A stretch of DNA of 64,000 nt, taken from NCBI RefSeq assembly GCF_040499845.1, contig NZ_CP159342.1:2232001-2296000 (forward strand), in the 5' to 3' direction. Shown here one piece after another: positions 27,136-35,657 of the stretch (position 1 is the stretch's first letter; every line of letters begins with the position of its first letter). Source of the DNA: Micromonospora sp. CCTCC AA 2012012. Lineage in GTDB: Bacteria; Actinomycetota; Actinomycetes; Mycobacteriales; Micromonosporaceae. The notes below the pieces were generated by a model. The model worked only from the letters and a program-made list of their open reading frames with translations. It made no database searches and had not been told where the DNA came from. A program made the position numbers and the translations under genes.

Positions 27136-27179
27136 TCTGGCGCTCCTCAGAAGTGGATCACAACGCTAGCATCGGATAG

Positions 27180-27198
27180 GCGTGGACCGATTCCACGC
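27180..27198. promoter_or_regulatory. Inverted repeat between ATP-grasp and MaoC genes
   Basis: GCGTGGA (27180-27186) and TCCACGC (27192-27198) are perfect inverted arms around five bases. They sit 18 bases before the MaoC ATG, in the 81-bp divergent promoter region. It could be a regulator site or a 5'-UTR stem. Confidence 0.45.
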
Positions 27199-27216
27199 GG
27201 GATGGGAGTTGGGTCG

Positions 27217-27708
27217 ATGACGCTGCGGCACGTCCAGGGCAACGAGTACCGCGAGGAGCACGGCGGGGACTACGAGGACTTCGAGCCCGGCATGGTGATC
27301 CGGCACTGGCCGGGGCGCACCATCTCCGAGACGGACAACACCTGGCTGACCCTGCTCACCATGAACCAGCACCCGCTGCACTTCGACGAGCACTACGGCC
27401 AGGGCAGCGAGTACGGCCGGGTGCTGGTCAACAGCGGGATCACGCTGTGCCTGGTGGGCGGCATGACCGTGCAGGCGTTGTCGGCGCGGGCGGTGGCGAA
27501 CCTCGGCTGGGACAAGGTCCGCCTGCGCGAGCCGGTCTTCGTCGGCGACACCCTCTACGCGACCAGCCGGATCCTCGACAAGCGGCTGAGCCGGTCCCGC
27601 CCGGGGCAGGGCATCGTCACCGTGGAGACCACGGGCGAGAAGTCCACCGGGGAGACGGTCATCGTCTTCGAACGCTCCTTCATGGTCCGCTGCCGCGGCG
27701 ACGCCTGA
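27217..27708 (+). CDS. MaoC-family hydratase/dehydratase
   Basis: This is a 163-residue hot-dog-fold enzyme with the MaoC-type catalytic region TWLTLLTMNQHPLHFDEHYG (Asp/His, about 47-66), GRVLVNSGITLCLVGGMTVQALS, and WDKVRLREPVFVGDTLYATSRIL. The pattern is close to mesaconyl-CoA or itaconyl-CoA hydratases, which interconvert malyl-CoA-type esters and their enoyl-CoA forms. The start was chosen for GGGAG eight bases upstream. It converges on the OCD-type gene with a four-base gap. Inferred role here: dehydrating the substituted malyl-CoA produced by the CitE-type enzyme to a fumaryl/mesaconyl-CoA-like intermediate, as proposed for ketomemicin-type pathways. Confidence 0.85.
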   Translation: MTLRHVQGNEYREEHGGDYEDFEPGMVIRHWPGRTISETDNTWLTLLTMNQHPLHFDEHYGQGSEYGRVLVNSGITLCLVGGMTVQALSARAVANLGWDKVRLREPVFVGDTLYATSRILDKRLSRSRPGQGIVTVETTGEKSTGETVIVFERSFMVRCRGDA

Positions 27709-27712
27709 GGGT

Positions 27713-28669
27713 TCACGTCACGGCCGCCGCCTGCTCGCGCAAAGCCAGCGCGGCGGCCGTGTCCTCGATCGACATGCCGACGGTCCGCAGCACCGACGTC
27801 CGCCCGTCGACGCGCGTCTCGCCGTCGAGCAGCGCGCCCAGCTCGTGCAGGTCGTCGACGGTGAGCACCCCGGCGGCCAGGGCGGCCCGGATCTCGCCGG
27901 CGCCGTCCAGCGCGGCGGTCCGGTCCTCCACCACCGCGACGGCGTCCGCCAGGACGGCGGGGTCCAGCTCGATGGCGTCCGGGTGGGTGCCGCCGATGAC
28001 GTTGACGTGCGCGCCGGGCGCCACCCAGTCCGCCTCGATCAGCGGCCGGTTGTCGCTGGTGGAGGTGGCCGTGCAGATGATCGCCGCGTCGGCGACGGCG
28101 GCCTTGGCGCTGTCGCAGACCGTCACCCGGAGCCCGTGGGTGTCCCGCACCCGGTCGGCGAACTGCTCGGCCCGCCCCCGGGTGCGGGAGAAGACCCGTA
28201 CGGTGCGGATCGGCCGCACGGCCGTCATGGCGCGGACCAGGGCGCGGGCCTGCACGCCGGCGCCGAGGACGGCGAGGTCGTCGGCGTCGTCGGCGGTGCA
28301 GCAGCGGGTCGCCACGGCGGCCACCGCCCCGGTCCGGACGGCGGTGAGTTCCGCGCCGTCGAGCAGGGCGGTGATCTGCCCAGTGTCCAGGTCGGTCAGC
28401 GCGACGATCCCGTGGATCAGCGGCAGGCCCCGCCCGGGATTGTCCGGGGTCAGCGTGGTGATTTTCACGCTGCCCACCCCGCGCCGCTCCCAGACGGCGG
28501 GGCTGACCAGCAGCACCCGCTCGTCGCCGTGCTCGATGACGGTCCGCGCCGGGGACCGGGTCCGGCCGGCGGCGAGGTCCACGAACATCTCGGTCAGGGT
28601 GTCGACGACCCGCAGCATCGGCCGGGGACCCGCCATGTCGGCGGCGCCGATCATCGTCGGCCCGGTCAC
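27713..28669 (-). CDS. Ornithine cyclodeaminase/mu-crystallin-family NAD(P) reductase
   Basis: The 318-residue protein (GTG start overlapping the CitE stop) has an N-terminal OCD-type substrate domain (VGSVKITTLTPDNPGRGLPLIHG with conserved Lys; LLDGAELTAVRTGAVAAVAT) and a Rossmann domain DLAVLGAGVQARALVRAM (GAGxQA, about residue 140). It continues with IICTATSTSDNRPLIEADWVAPGAHVNVIGG. Family members range from ornithine cyclodeaminases to ketimine reductases and alanine dehydrogenases. In this operon a reductive role on the enoyl-CoA intermediate or an imine seems more likely than proline synthesis, but this is inference. It is the last gene of a six-gene minus-strand operon with overlapping stops and starts. 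Confidence 0.85.
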   Translation of the reverse strand: MTGPTMIGAADMAGPRPMLRVVDTLTEMFVDLAAGRTRSPARTVIEHGDERVLLVSPAVWERRGVGSVKITTLTPDNPGRGLPLIHGIVALTDLDTGQITALLDGAELTAVRTGAVAAVATRCCTADDADDLAVLGAGVQARALVRAMTAVRPIRTVRVFSRTRGRAEQFADRVRDTHGLRVTVCDSAKAAVADAAIICTATSTSDNRPLIEADWVAPGAHVNVIGGTHPDAIELDPAVLADAVAVVEDRTAALDGAGEIRAALAAGVLTVDDLHELGALLDGETRVDGRTSVLRTVGMSIEDTAAALALREQAAAVT

Positions 28670-29526
28670 CGGTCACCGCCGCTGAACCGGGCGGCCCAGG
28701 CGTCCTCGCGGGCCACCGTGTCGCGGGCCAGCCGGGCGAACGGCGGGCCGACCATGTTGCCGTCCAGCACGGCGATCCCCCCGTCGGCGGCGCGTACGGC
28801 GTCGGCGACCCGGCGGGCCAGCCGCAGGTCGTCGGGGTGTGGACGCAGCGCCCGGTTGATCACGTCGAGCTCGCCCGGGTGCACCGTCGCCTTGCCATGG
28901 AAGCCGAGGGCCCGCACCCGGGCGGTCTCCTCGGCCAGCACCGCCGGCTCGGCGAGCCGGAAGTTGGCGGTGTCGATGCAGGCGGTGCCGTACCGGGCGC
29001 AGGCGAGGGCCATCGCCTGCCGGGCGGCGAGCATCGCCTCCCAGGTGATCTCGACGCCGAGGGTGGCGGCCAGGTCGGCGGAGCCGAGCACCAGCCCGTC
29101 GGCCGCCCGGGCGATCGCGTCGATGCCGGTGATCGCCTCGACGGTCTCGACCGTCACGTAGATCTCCGGGTGGGCGCCCGCCGAGGCGAGGATGCGGCGC
29201 AGCAGCTCCACCTCGTCGGCGGAGGTCACCATCGTCATCATCACGATGCCGGGCCGGGCCGGGCACTCGGTGAGCAGCAGCAGGTCGTGCACGGCGGCGA
29301 CGCTGCCCAGCTCGTTGATGCGTACCGCGACGTTGGCCGGTCGGGGTGCCTTCTCCAGGGCGTCCCGGCACACCACGCGGGCCGCCGGCTTCTCCGCCGG
29401 CGGCACCGAGTCCTCCAGGTCGATCAGGTGCACGTCGGCGTCGTACGACCAGGCCTTGACGACCCGGTCCAGGGAGAGCGCGGGCGTGTAGAGGATGCTG
29501 CGCGGGAACGCGCGGACCCCGGTCAC
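28666..29526 (-). CDS. CitE/HpcH-type CoA ester lyase (malyl-CoA lyase-like)
   Basis: The 286-residue TIM-barrel protein of the HpcH/HpaI-CitE family reads RSILYTPALSLDRVVKA at the N-terminus, then VHLIDLEDSVPPAEKPAAR (metal-ligand region, about 33-50). It continues with VAVRINELGS, YVTVETVEAITGIDAIARA (Glu ligand), GLVLGSADLAATLGV (Asp ligand), and FHGKATVHPGELDVINRAL, all diagnostic for citryl-, malyl- or citramalyl-CoA lyases. The GTG start overlaps the oxoamine synthase stop (GTGA). In the synthetic direction it could condense acetyl-CoA (or another acyl-CoA) with a 2-oxo acid. Placement beside a MaoC dehydratase and an oxoamine synthase supports synthesis of a substituted succinyl-CoA building block. 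Confidence 0.87.
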   Translation of the reverse strand: MTGVRAFPRSILYTPALSLDRVVKAWSYDADVHLIDLEDSVPPAEKPAARVVCRDALEKAPRPANVAVRINELGSVAAVHDLLLLTECPARPGIVMMTMVTSADEVELLRRILASAGAHPEIYVTVETVEAITGIDAIARAADGLVLGSADLAATLGVEITWEAMLAARQAMALACARYGTACIDTANFRLAEPAVLAEETARVRALGFHGKATVHPGELDVINRALRPHPDDLRLARRVADAVRAADGGIAVLDGNMVGPPFARLARDTVAREDAWAARFSGGDR

Positions 29527-30776
29527 GGCGCGACCGGCTCGGGCAGCGCGGCGGCCGGTCGGGCCCCCGCCTCGACGAGCACCGCGCAGAGCCGGCGGAT
29601 CTGCTCCTCGGTCTGCCCGGCGCGCAGCATGACGCGCAGGCCGGCGGTGCCGCGGGCGACGATCGGGAAGAACACCGGCGAGGTGTAGAACCCGGCCGCG
29701 AAGACCCGCTGCGCGGCGTCGACGACGGTCTCGTCGGTCATCGGCACGACCCGGATCGGGTACGTGCTGCCGGACTGCTCGGTCGCCAGCAGCGAGTCGA
29801 AGAGCGCGATGTTGGACCGCAGCCGCCCCTGGAGCTGGGTGAGCTCGTCGGTGCGGTGGATCTCCGCGGAGGCGAGGGCCGCGCCGACGGCGGCGGCGTT
29901 CATCTTCTGCGAGTAGCCGAGCGGGCCGGCGAAGCGTTCGATGAGCCGCCGCGTCGCGAGGGGGTAGCCGTCGAGCAGGATGGCGGTGCCGCCGGCCCCG
30001 AAGCCCTTGCTGAGGGTGGCGACGGTGATGGTCCGCTCGTCCAGCACCGGGGAGTGCGAGCGGACGTACCCGATGCCCCGCTCGCCGTAGGCGGAGAGCG
30101 AGTGCGAGTCGTCGTAGAAGACGAGCATGTTGTAGCGGTCCTGCAGCTCGGCCAGCTCCTTGACGGGGGCGTACCCGCCGAGGCTGTCGGAGCCGTCGAC
30201 GACGTAGCAGACCCGCTCGTAGGTGCGGCACATGTCCTCGAGGAAGTCGAGGTCGTGGTGGCGGCAGGTGACCACCTCGGACTCGTCGGCGCAGCTCGGT
30301 TTGGCGTTGGCCAGCGACACGTGGGCGTTCTTGTCGAAGACCATCAACGGCCGGGTGCCGTTGCCGAGGTGACCCGAGGCGATGATCGGCAGCAGCCCGG
30401 TGCTGGCCGCCGCCGTCGAGATCGCGCTGATCACCATCGCGCCGAACAGCTCGCCCAGCGACTCCTCCAGCTCCAGCAGCACCGGCGTCTGCACCCGCGT
30501 ACGCGGGATGCAGTGGTCCAGCACCCCGAAGCGGCGCAGCGCGTCGACCGCCCCGTCGATGACCTTCGGGTGGGTGTCGAGGTCCAGGTAGGAGCAGACG
30601 GTGAAGTTGACGAACCGGTGCCCCTCGGGCGTGGTGAGCACGCCGTCGGCGAGGTCACCGACGATGCCGGCGACCCCGTGCTCCTCCGACATGTTCCAGA
30701 AGGTGTTGCCGATGCCGATGAGCTTGTCGTTGTTGCGGTAGCGGTGGGTCGGGGTGATGGTCTTGCGCTCGCTCAT
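29523..30776 (-). CDS. Alpha-oxoamine synthase (KBL/BioF-type PLP acyltransferase)
   Basis: The 417-residue fold-type I PLP enzyme includes GHRFVNFTVCSYLDLDTHPKV at the N-terminus, VLDHCIPRTRVQTPVLLELEESL, DKNAHVSLANAK, CYVVDGSDSLGGYAP, FYDDSHSLSAYGERG (PLP-binding Asp-x-x-His) and TVATLSKGFGAGGTAILLDG with the Schiff-base Lys near residue 256. These are signatures of enzymes that join an acyl-CoA to an amino acid with loss of CO2 (glycine C-acetyltransferase, BioF). The ATG overlaps the JmjC-type gene stop as TGATG. In ketomemicin-type pathways such an enzyme forms the carbonylmethylene bond between a succinyl-CoA derivative and an amino acid. The same role is inferred here. Confidence 0.88.
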   Translation of the reverse strand: MSERKTITPTHRYRNNDKLIGIGNTFWNMSEEHGVAGIVGDLADGVLTTPEGHRFVNFTVCSYLDLDTHPKVIDGAVDALRRFGVLDHCIPRTRVQTPVLLELEESLGELFGAMVISAISTAAASTGLLPIIASGHLGNGTRPLMVFDKNAHVSLANAKPSCADESEVVTCRHHDLDFLEDMCRTYERVCYVVDGSDSLGGYAPVKELAELQDRYNMLVFYDDSHSLSAYGERGIGYVRSHSPVLDERTITVATLSKGFGAGGTAILLDGYPLATRRLIERFAGPLGYSQKMNAAAVGAALASAEIHRTDELTQLQGRLRSNIALFDSLLATEQSGSTYPIRVVPMTDETVVDAAQRVFAAGFYTSPVFFPIVARGTAGLRVMLRAGQTEEQIRRLCAVLVEAGARPAAALPEPVAP

Positions 30777-31621
30777 CAGGAGTTCACCTCGGTGGGCTGG
30801 TAGCTGTAGACGCCCTTCACCCGCCGGTAGGCGTACGTGTAGAGGGCGACGCCGAGCACGTGCGGCCGGCGGAGGATCTTCTTGGACTTCAGCCAGAAGT
30901 TGACGTTGATGTTCATGTCGTCCAGCGACTCGGCCTGGTGCCACCAGCCCAGCGGCAGATAGAGCATGTGGCCGGGTTCGAGGATGAAGTCGCGGCGCTG
31001 GGCGAGTTTGGGCCCGACCCGCGGGAAGCGGTCCAGGTCGACGTTGTCGAGGTCGAACACCTGGGACTTGTCGCCGAAGCCCTGCCACACCGACCGGGGA
31101 TAGTAGTCCCGGGAGCCGGGCGGGGCGATGATGAACCGCTTGCGCCCCTCCAGGGCGATGTTGAAGTTCTCGAACTCGTCGAAGTGGTTCTTGGTGAAGA
31201 CGCCCTGGTGGCTGATCCACAGGTTGGCCGCGTACAGGGTGCTGCCGTAGCCGAAGAACTTCTCCGCGTCGAAGCCGATGACGGCGTTCACGTCGGCCGG
31301 GCTGTTGCGGATGTTCGACACGACCCGGTGCCAGGTGCCGGGGGTGTTCAGGTGCCGCTCGTCGGCGAAGAACTCGCGGAGTCTGATGTCGCGGGTCTCC
31401 CAGCGGCCCGGGTGGTTCTTGTCGCCCGGCTCGCTGAAGAGGGTGACCGTCATGTCGGCCAGCCGCTCCGCGACGCCGTCCCGGCCGAGGCCCTGCACGG
31501 TGCTCGGCAAGGAGATCACCACGGGCACGTCGGCCTTGAAGAGACCGCCGGGACCGACGGCCGTGAACTCGTCGAACGTCATGCGGGCCACCGGCACGCC
31601 CGCGGCTGCGTCAACTCCCAT
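30776..31621 (-). CDS. JmjC/cupin-8-type Fe(II)/2-oxoglutarate oxygenase
   Basis: The 281-residue protein has the JmjC-like (FIH/cupin-8) core. The iron facial triad is NHFDEFENFN (His about 145, Asp about 147) and LPLGWWHQAESL (His about 227). Between them lie KRFIIAPPGSRDYYPRS and DFILEPGHMLYLPLGWWH. NINVNFWLKSK follows. The fold hydroxylates amino acids, peptides or small metabolites with O2 and 2-oxoglutarate. The ATG has GAGGA eight bases upstream and starts 11 bases after the aldolase stop. In this cluster it probably hydroxylates the pseudopeptide or one of its amino-acid building blocks. The target cannot be deduced. Confidence 0.83.
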   Translation of the reverse strand: MGVDAAAGVPVARMTFDEFTAVGPGGLFKADVPVVISLPSTVQGLGRDGVAERLADMTVTLFSEPGDKNHPGRWETRDIRLREFFADERHLNTPGTWHRVVSNIRNSPADVNAVIGFDAEKFFGYGSTLYAANLWISHQGVFTKNHFDEFENFNIALEGRKRFIIAPPGSRDYYPRSVWQGFGDKSQVFDLDNVDLDRFPRVGPKLAQRRDFILEPGHMLYLPLGWWHQAESLDDMNINVNFWLKSKKILRRPHVLGVALYTYAYRRVKGVYSYQPTEVNS

Positions 31622-31632
31622 GTCCCCTGTCC

Positions 31633-32664
31633 TCACTGCTGGATTCCGACTGGTTCGGCCACCCGTTGCCGGGCGCTCAGTTCCGCCACCACGTCCACGA
31701 TCAGGTCCTCCTGACCGGCGATGGCCTGTCGCCGGCCGAGTTCGAAGAAGACGTCCCGCGGGTCGACGCCGGCGCGGGTGGACAGGTCCAGCACCCGGTG
31801 CTTGAACCCCGAGAACACCCCGGCCAGGCCACTGACGATGCTCATCGACTCGGTCACCGGCGGCGCGGGCATCAGTTCCCGCTCGGCGAGGTCGGCGGCG
31901 TCGAGGAGGGCGTACAGGTCGATGCCGGTGGCGAATCCGCTGCGTTCCAGCACCGGCACCAGCACCTCGAGCTGGGTGTTGCCCGCTCCGGCGCCGAAGC
32001 CCCGCGCGCAGCCGTCGATGATCGACGCACCGGCCTGCGCCGCGGCGACCGAGTTGGCGACGGCCATGCCGAGGTTGTCGTGACCGTGGAAGATCACCGG
32101 GGTGTCGACCGCCGCGACGATCGCACCGATCCGGGCGGTGACGTCCGGCGGCAGGAAGTGCCCCGCCGAGTCCATGATCCCGACGGCCTGGGCGCCGTAC
32201 CCGACGGCCTGCGCGGCCTGCGCCGCCAGCTCCGCGGGGGACGCCATGTGGCTCATCATCAGTACGCAGTGCGCCTCGACGCCCGCGTCGCGCAGCACTC
32301 CCAGGTGACGCTCGGCCAGCGACGTCTCGGTGGCGTGCACCCCGATGCGGAACACGTCGGCGCCGTGGCCGATCGCCCGCCGCAGGTCGTCGGAGGTGCC
32401 CCAGCCGGGCAGCATGAAGACCCCCATCCGGCTGTGCCGCAGCGCCTCCCGGACCGTCGAGAGCATCACGTCGTCGGTCACCGCAGCCCGGCCCACCTGC
32501 AGCGAGGAGGCACCGAGGCCGTTGCCGTGACCGACCTCCACCACCGGGATCCGCGCCGCGTCCGCCGCTTCCGCGTAGCGACGCAGGGCCGTGGCGCCGA
32601 GCTGGTGCCGGACGGCGTGCTGGCCGTCGCGCAGCGTCGGGTCGTGGATGACGACGTTCCTCAT
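31633..32664 (-). CDS. 4-hydroxy-2-oxovalerate aldolase-type enzyme (DmpG/MhpE family)
   Basis: The 343-residue DRE-TIM metallolyase family aldolase shows [12 protein letters not shown] at the N-terminus (Arg-Asp metal/enolate site and catalytic His), [38 protein letters not shown], and [43 protein letters not shown] (His-x-His metal site). Classical members split 4-hydroxy-2-oxopentanoate into pyruvate and acetaldehyde and channel the aldehyde to a partner dehydrogenase. That partner is encoded immediately upstream with a 4-base ATGA overlap. No meta-cleavage catabolic genes surround it, so here the pair may make or recycle a hydroxy-oxo-acid building block. The direction is unknown. Confidence 0.88.
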   Translation of the reverse strand: MRNVVIHDPTLRDGQHAVRHQLGATALRRYAEAADAARIPVVEVGHGNGLGASSLQVGRAAVTDDVMLSTVREALRHSRMGVFMLPGWGTSDDLRRAIGHGADVFRIGVHATETSLAERHLGVLRDAGVEAHCVLMMSHMASPAELAAQAAQAVGYGAQAVGIMDSAGHFLPPDVTARIGAIVAAVDTPVIFHGHDNLGMAVANSVAAAQAGASIIDGCARGFGAGAGNTQLEVLVPVLERSGFATGIDLYALLDAADLAERELMPAPPVTESMSIVSGLAGVFSGFKHRVLDLSTRAGVDPRDVFFELGRRQAIAGQEDLIVDVVAELSARQRVAEPVGIQQ

Positions 32665-33608
32665 CGGCCCACCACCTCCACCGGCACGTCGCGTCCCAGC
32701 CGGGCCGCGTGCTGCTCGGCGACCATGACGGCGGCCGAGTTGATGATGTCGAGGTTGCCGGCGTACGCGGGCAGGACGTCACTGTCGGCCGTCACCTGCA
32801 CCGCGACCGTGACCCGGTCGTCGGCGACCGTGCAGGCGGTCACCGCGTAGCCGGGGGCGAAGCTGCGGACCCGCTCGGCCGCGCCGTCGACCGCGGCGCG
32901 CACCGCCGCCGGGTCGGCGCCGGGAATCCGCGCGTGCACCGCCGTCCGGAAGGTGGCCGGCGGCACCGCCGGGCTGATGTTGAGGATCGCCTTCACGTCG
33001 GAGACGCCGGAGAAGGCGGTGAGGGCGTGCCCGGTGGTGGCCACGTACTCGTCGAGGTTGAGCCGGGTCGCCCGGCCGGCGATGTCGCTGGCCACCGTCG
33101 AGACCACCTCCAGGTACGCCACCGGGAAGCGGGTGGCGAGGGCGTGCACGATCGGCACGGACGCCTGCCCGCCGCAGCTGATCAGGTTGACGTTGCGCCC
33201 GGTCGCCGCTGACACCCCGGTGACGGTGGGCACCACCATCTCCCCCACCCGGCTGGGCGTCAGGTCGATCACCAGCGTGCCGAGCGGCTCCAGCAGCCGC
33301 CAGTGCTCCCGGTGCGACGCCGCGCTGGTGGCGTCGAGGACGACATCGAACGGCCGGGACGCCGCGAGCACGGCGTCGATACCGGCGGCGGTGGTCGGAT
33401 AGCCGAGCTGCGCGGCGTGGCGAAGGCCCGCCGAGTCGGGGTTACGGCCGGCCACCAGCCGCAGGTCCAGCAGCCGGGACCGGTGGACCTTGCTGATCAG
33501 GTCCCGGCCGATCGCCCCGGTGCCGATGACGGCGACGGTGGCGGGCCGGACCAGGTCCGCCCCGGTGCCGGTCGCGCCGCTCACGGCGACCGGATCGTGG
33601 GTTCTCAT
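32661..33608 (-). CDS. Acylating acetaldehyde dehydrogenase-type protein (DmpF/MhpF family)
   Basis: The product is 315 residues. The N-terminal Rossmann site is [21 protein letters not shown], with the catalytic Cys in [17 protein letters not shown] near residue 143. [25 protein letters not shown] and [16 protein letters not shown] close the conserved core of CoA-acylating acetaldehyde dehydrogenases. It converts acetaldehyde (or a related aldehyde) plus CoA to acyl-CoA with NAD+, or the reverse. It is the first gene of the six-gene operon, with GAGGAA eight bases before the ATG. Pairing with the aldolase as one channelled complex is well known for this family. Confidence 0.88.
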   Translation of the reverse strand: MRTHDPVAVSGATGTGADLVRPATVAVIGTGAIGRDLISKVHRSRLLDLRLVAGRNPDSAGLRHAAQLGYPTTAAGIDAVLAASRPFDVVLDATSAASHREHWRLLEPLGTLVIDLTPSRVGEMVVPTVTGVSAATGRNVNLISCGGQASVPIVHALATRFPVAYLEVVSTVASDIAGRATRLNLDEYVATTGHALTAFSGVSDVKAILNISPAVPPATFRTAVHARIPGADPAAVRAAVDGAAERVRSFAPGYAVTACTVADDRVTVAVQVTADSDVLPAYAGNLDIINSAAVMVAEQHAARLGRDVPVEVVGR

Positions 33609-34362
33609 GTACGTCGTTCCTCACCTTCGCGGTGTGCGCGGTGGTCTCGTCGGCGACCGTGGACAAGGGGCGGGCCGGCATCAGCACGGGCGCTGCCCGG
33701 GCGCGTGGCACCGCCCGGGGCGGGCGAACCGATCGGTTCGCGCCACGTCGGCGGCCACACTCGGGGCTGTCACCGGCGCACGGTGGACCCCGGAGTCGGC
33801 GGTCAGCGTCGTCACCGGAAACCACACGACGGGCCCGTTCGGGCCCGTCCCGCACACCTGACAGAAATAGAAAGTTCCGTACCTCAGTCTGATCTGAGAA
33901 GTCTCGACGCCGTAATCGAAAGCGCTCCTGATGATGCACGTACGCCTATACCGGCGTTGCCATTCCCAGCGGCGGCCACCGCCTGCCGCCATCGAAGGTA
34001 CCAGATGCTCGTGTGACAGGGACCGTCCAGAGCGGTCACACTCCTGACAGTCCTCGTCGGACGGCGTGGACCGGTCGGTTCCGTCGGCGTGCGTCCCGAT
34101 TCGCCTGCTCTCAAAGGCTTTTGTCGGTGCTCCGCCCGCCGGCCGGGTGCTTCCCGCACGCTCCCGGACGGCCCGGACACGGGCACCCGCCACTGGCCGG
34201 TCGGCAGGCGACCGACGGGCCCGGCGGGACACCGTCGACAACGTCGTCACCATTTCGACTATCCTCAGCAGGCTCCCGCGTCCTACCCCCGCGTCACTTT
34301 CCGGTGCGGGGTCGTGATCGACTGTGGAAGACGGCGGGATCGGCCACCGAAAAGGGGACGGA
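33609..34362. promoter_or_regulatory. 754-bp divergent control region of the cluster
   Basis: This region separates the aldehyde dehydrogenase operon (left, minus strand) from the MFS gene (right, plus strand). No frame gave recognisable protein similarity. The stretch 33860-33950 is AT-richer than its surroundings and contains an inverted repeat CTCAG-TCTGAT-CTGAG (33883-33898), followed by a GAAAGCGCTCC element about 20 bases on. These are plausible operator sites, but no regulator gene is found within the cluster. Confidence 0.45.
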
Positions 34363-34413
34363 ATGGATTGTCGGCACCGCGACAGGCGTCTTTACGCCAG
34401 TCGTACGCCATGA
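34363..34413 (+). CDS. Tiny 16-residue ORF translationally coupled to the MFS gene
   Basis: ATG at 34363 follows an AAGGGGACGGA ribosome-site-like stretch and encodes MDCRHRDRRLYASRTP. Its TGA overlaps the MFS ATG (ATGA). The MFS gene has no ribosome site of its own, so this ORF could deliver ribosomes to it. The peptide is Arg/His-rich with one Cys. It may be a leader peptide used for attenuation or coupling, or a very small precursor. Translation is inferred from the start signal and overlap only. Confidence 0.45.
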   Translation: MDCRHRDRRLYASRTP

Positions 34414-35657
34414 GCGCCGTGCTGGACGCGTTGCCGCCGCGCGGCCGGCACCGGATGCTCAGCCGCGACTTCTCCCGGCTCTGGACGGCCGCCGCGGTCT
34501 CCGCGATCGGCGACGGGGTCACCATCGCCGCCGCTCCCCTGCTGGCCGCCCAACTCACCGACGACCCGCGCCTGATCGGCGGCGCCTCGGTCGCCTTCAC
34601 CGTGCCGTTCGTGCTCTTCGGCATCCCGGCCGGACTCCTGGTCGACCGCCTCGACATCCGGGCGGCGATGGTCCGCGTCGACCTGGCCCGCGTCGCCCTG
34701 CTCGCGCTCCTCGCCGCCGGGATCGCCGGCGGCTGGGGCGGACTGCCGCTGCTCTACGTCTGCCTGTTCCTGCTCGGCGTCGGTGAGGTCTTCTTCCGCA
34801 ACGCCTCCCAGGTGCTCGTCCCGTTCATCACCGCCGATTCCGGGCTGGCCACCGCCAACGCCCGCGTCATGGCCGCCCAGGAGGCCGGCAGCGGCTTCCT
34901 CGGCCCGCTCGTCGGCGCGCTGCTGTTCGGGGTGGCGGTCGCGCTGCCGTTCGGCGTCGACGCGGCCACCTTCCTCTGCTCCGCGCTGCTGGTCACCCGG
35001 ATCCGCGGCGGCCGGCCACCCGCCGCCCGGCCGGAGCGCACCGGCGTGCTGCCGGAGATGCTGGCCGGCGCGCGCTGGCTGTGGCGGCACCACCTGCTGC
35101 GCAGCCTCGCCCTGCTCTCCTGCCTGATCAACATCGCCGGCAACGCGATGCTCGCCGTGCTCGTGGTGCACAGCAGGCAGGTGCTGCACCTGAGCCCGTT
35201 CGGCTACGGCGTGATGCTCTCCTGCCAGGCCGTCGGCGCTGTCCTCGCCTCCCGCTTCGCCCCCGCCCTGACCGGTCGGCTCGGCCGGGAAAGGGCCCTC
35301 GTCGCCACCGCCACGCTGATCGCCGCCAGCGAGGCGGTGCTGGCCGCCGTGCCGTCCCCGTACGCGGCGGGCGCCGCCCTCGCGCTCTTCGCCTGCGGGA
35401 CGGTGACCTGGAACGTCGTGGTGGTGGTGCTCCGGCAGACGCTGGTGCCCCGGCACCTGCTCGGCCGGGCCAACAGCGTCTACCGGCTCGTCGCCTGGGG
35501 CGGCCTGCCCGTCGGCGCGGCGGCCGGTGGCCTCCTCGCCGCCGCGGCGGGCACCCCCACCGTCTTCGCCGTGGGCGCCGCCGTCATGGCGGTCGTCGCG
35601 GTGGCCCTCCTGCGCGGCGCCCGCCGGCAGTGGATCACCAGAGAGGACCCGGCATGA
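34410..35657 (+). CDS. MFS transporter (putative exporter of the cluster product)
   Basis: The 415-residue major facilitator protein has about 12 hydrophobic helices. It begins LSRDFSRLWTAAAVSAIGDGVTIAAAPLLAA, carries the loop PAGLLVDRLDIRAAMVRVDLARVALL (the MFS motif A region), and has a central Pro/Arg-rich cytoplasmic loop near residue 200. This drug-efflux subgroup is often found in biosynthetic clusters. The ATG was chosen because it overlaps the tiny upstream ORF stop. A much longer in-frame extension was rejected as low-complexity noncoding DNA. Its own stop overlaps the start of the second ATP-grasp gene (ATGA), tying export and ligase expression together. Confidence 0.87.
   Translation: MSAVLDALPPRGRHRMLSRDFSRLWTAAAVSAIGDGVTIAAAPLLAAQLTDDPRLIGGASVAFTVPFVLFGIPAGLLVDRLDIRAAMVRVDLARVALLALLAAGIAGGWGGLPLLYVCLFLLGVGEVFFRNASQVLVPFITADSGLATANARVMAAQEAGSGFLGPLVGALLFGVAVALPFGVDAATFLCSALLVTRIRGGRPPAARPERTGVLPEMLAGARWLWRHHLLRSLALLSCLINIAGNAMLAVLVVHSRQVLHLSPFGYGVMLSCQAVGAVLASRFAPALTGRLGRERALVATATLIAASEAVLAAVPSPYAAGAALALFACGTVTWNVVVVVLRQTLVPRHLLGRANSVYRLVAWGGLPVGAAAGGLLAAAAGTPTVFAVGAAVMAVVAVALLRGARRQWITREDPA

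Noticed and set aside
33931..34047. Plus-strand 38-residue frame starting MMHVRLYRRCHS, considered as a precursor peptide
   Set aside because: No ribosome site precedes its ATGs and no modifying enzyme is coupled to it; the ORF at 34363 has better signals.
33681..34253. Minus-strand 190-residue frame in the divergent control region
   Set aside because: It lacks similarity and start signals, and covers an AT-richer segment with dyads; treated as noncoding.
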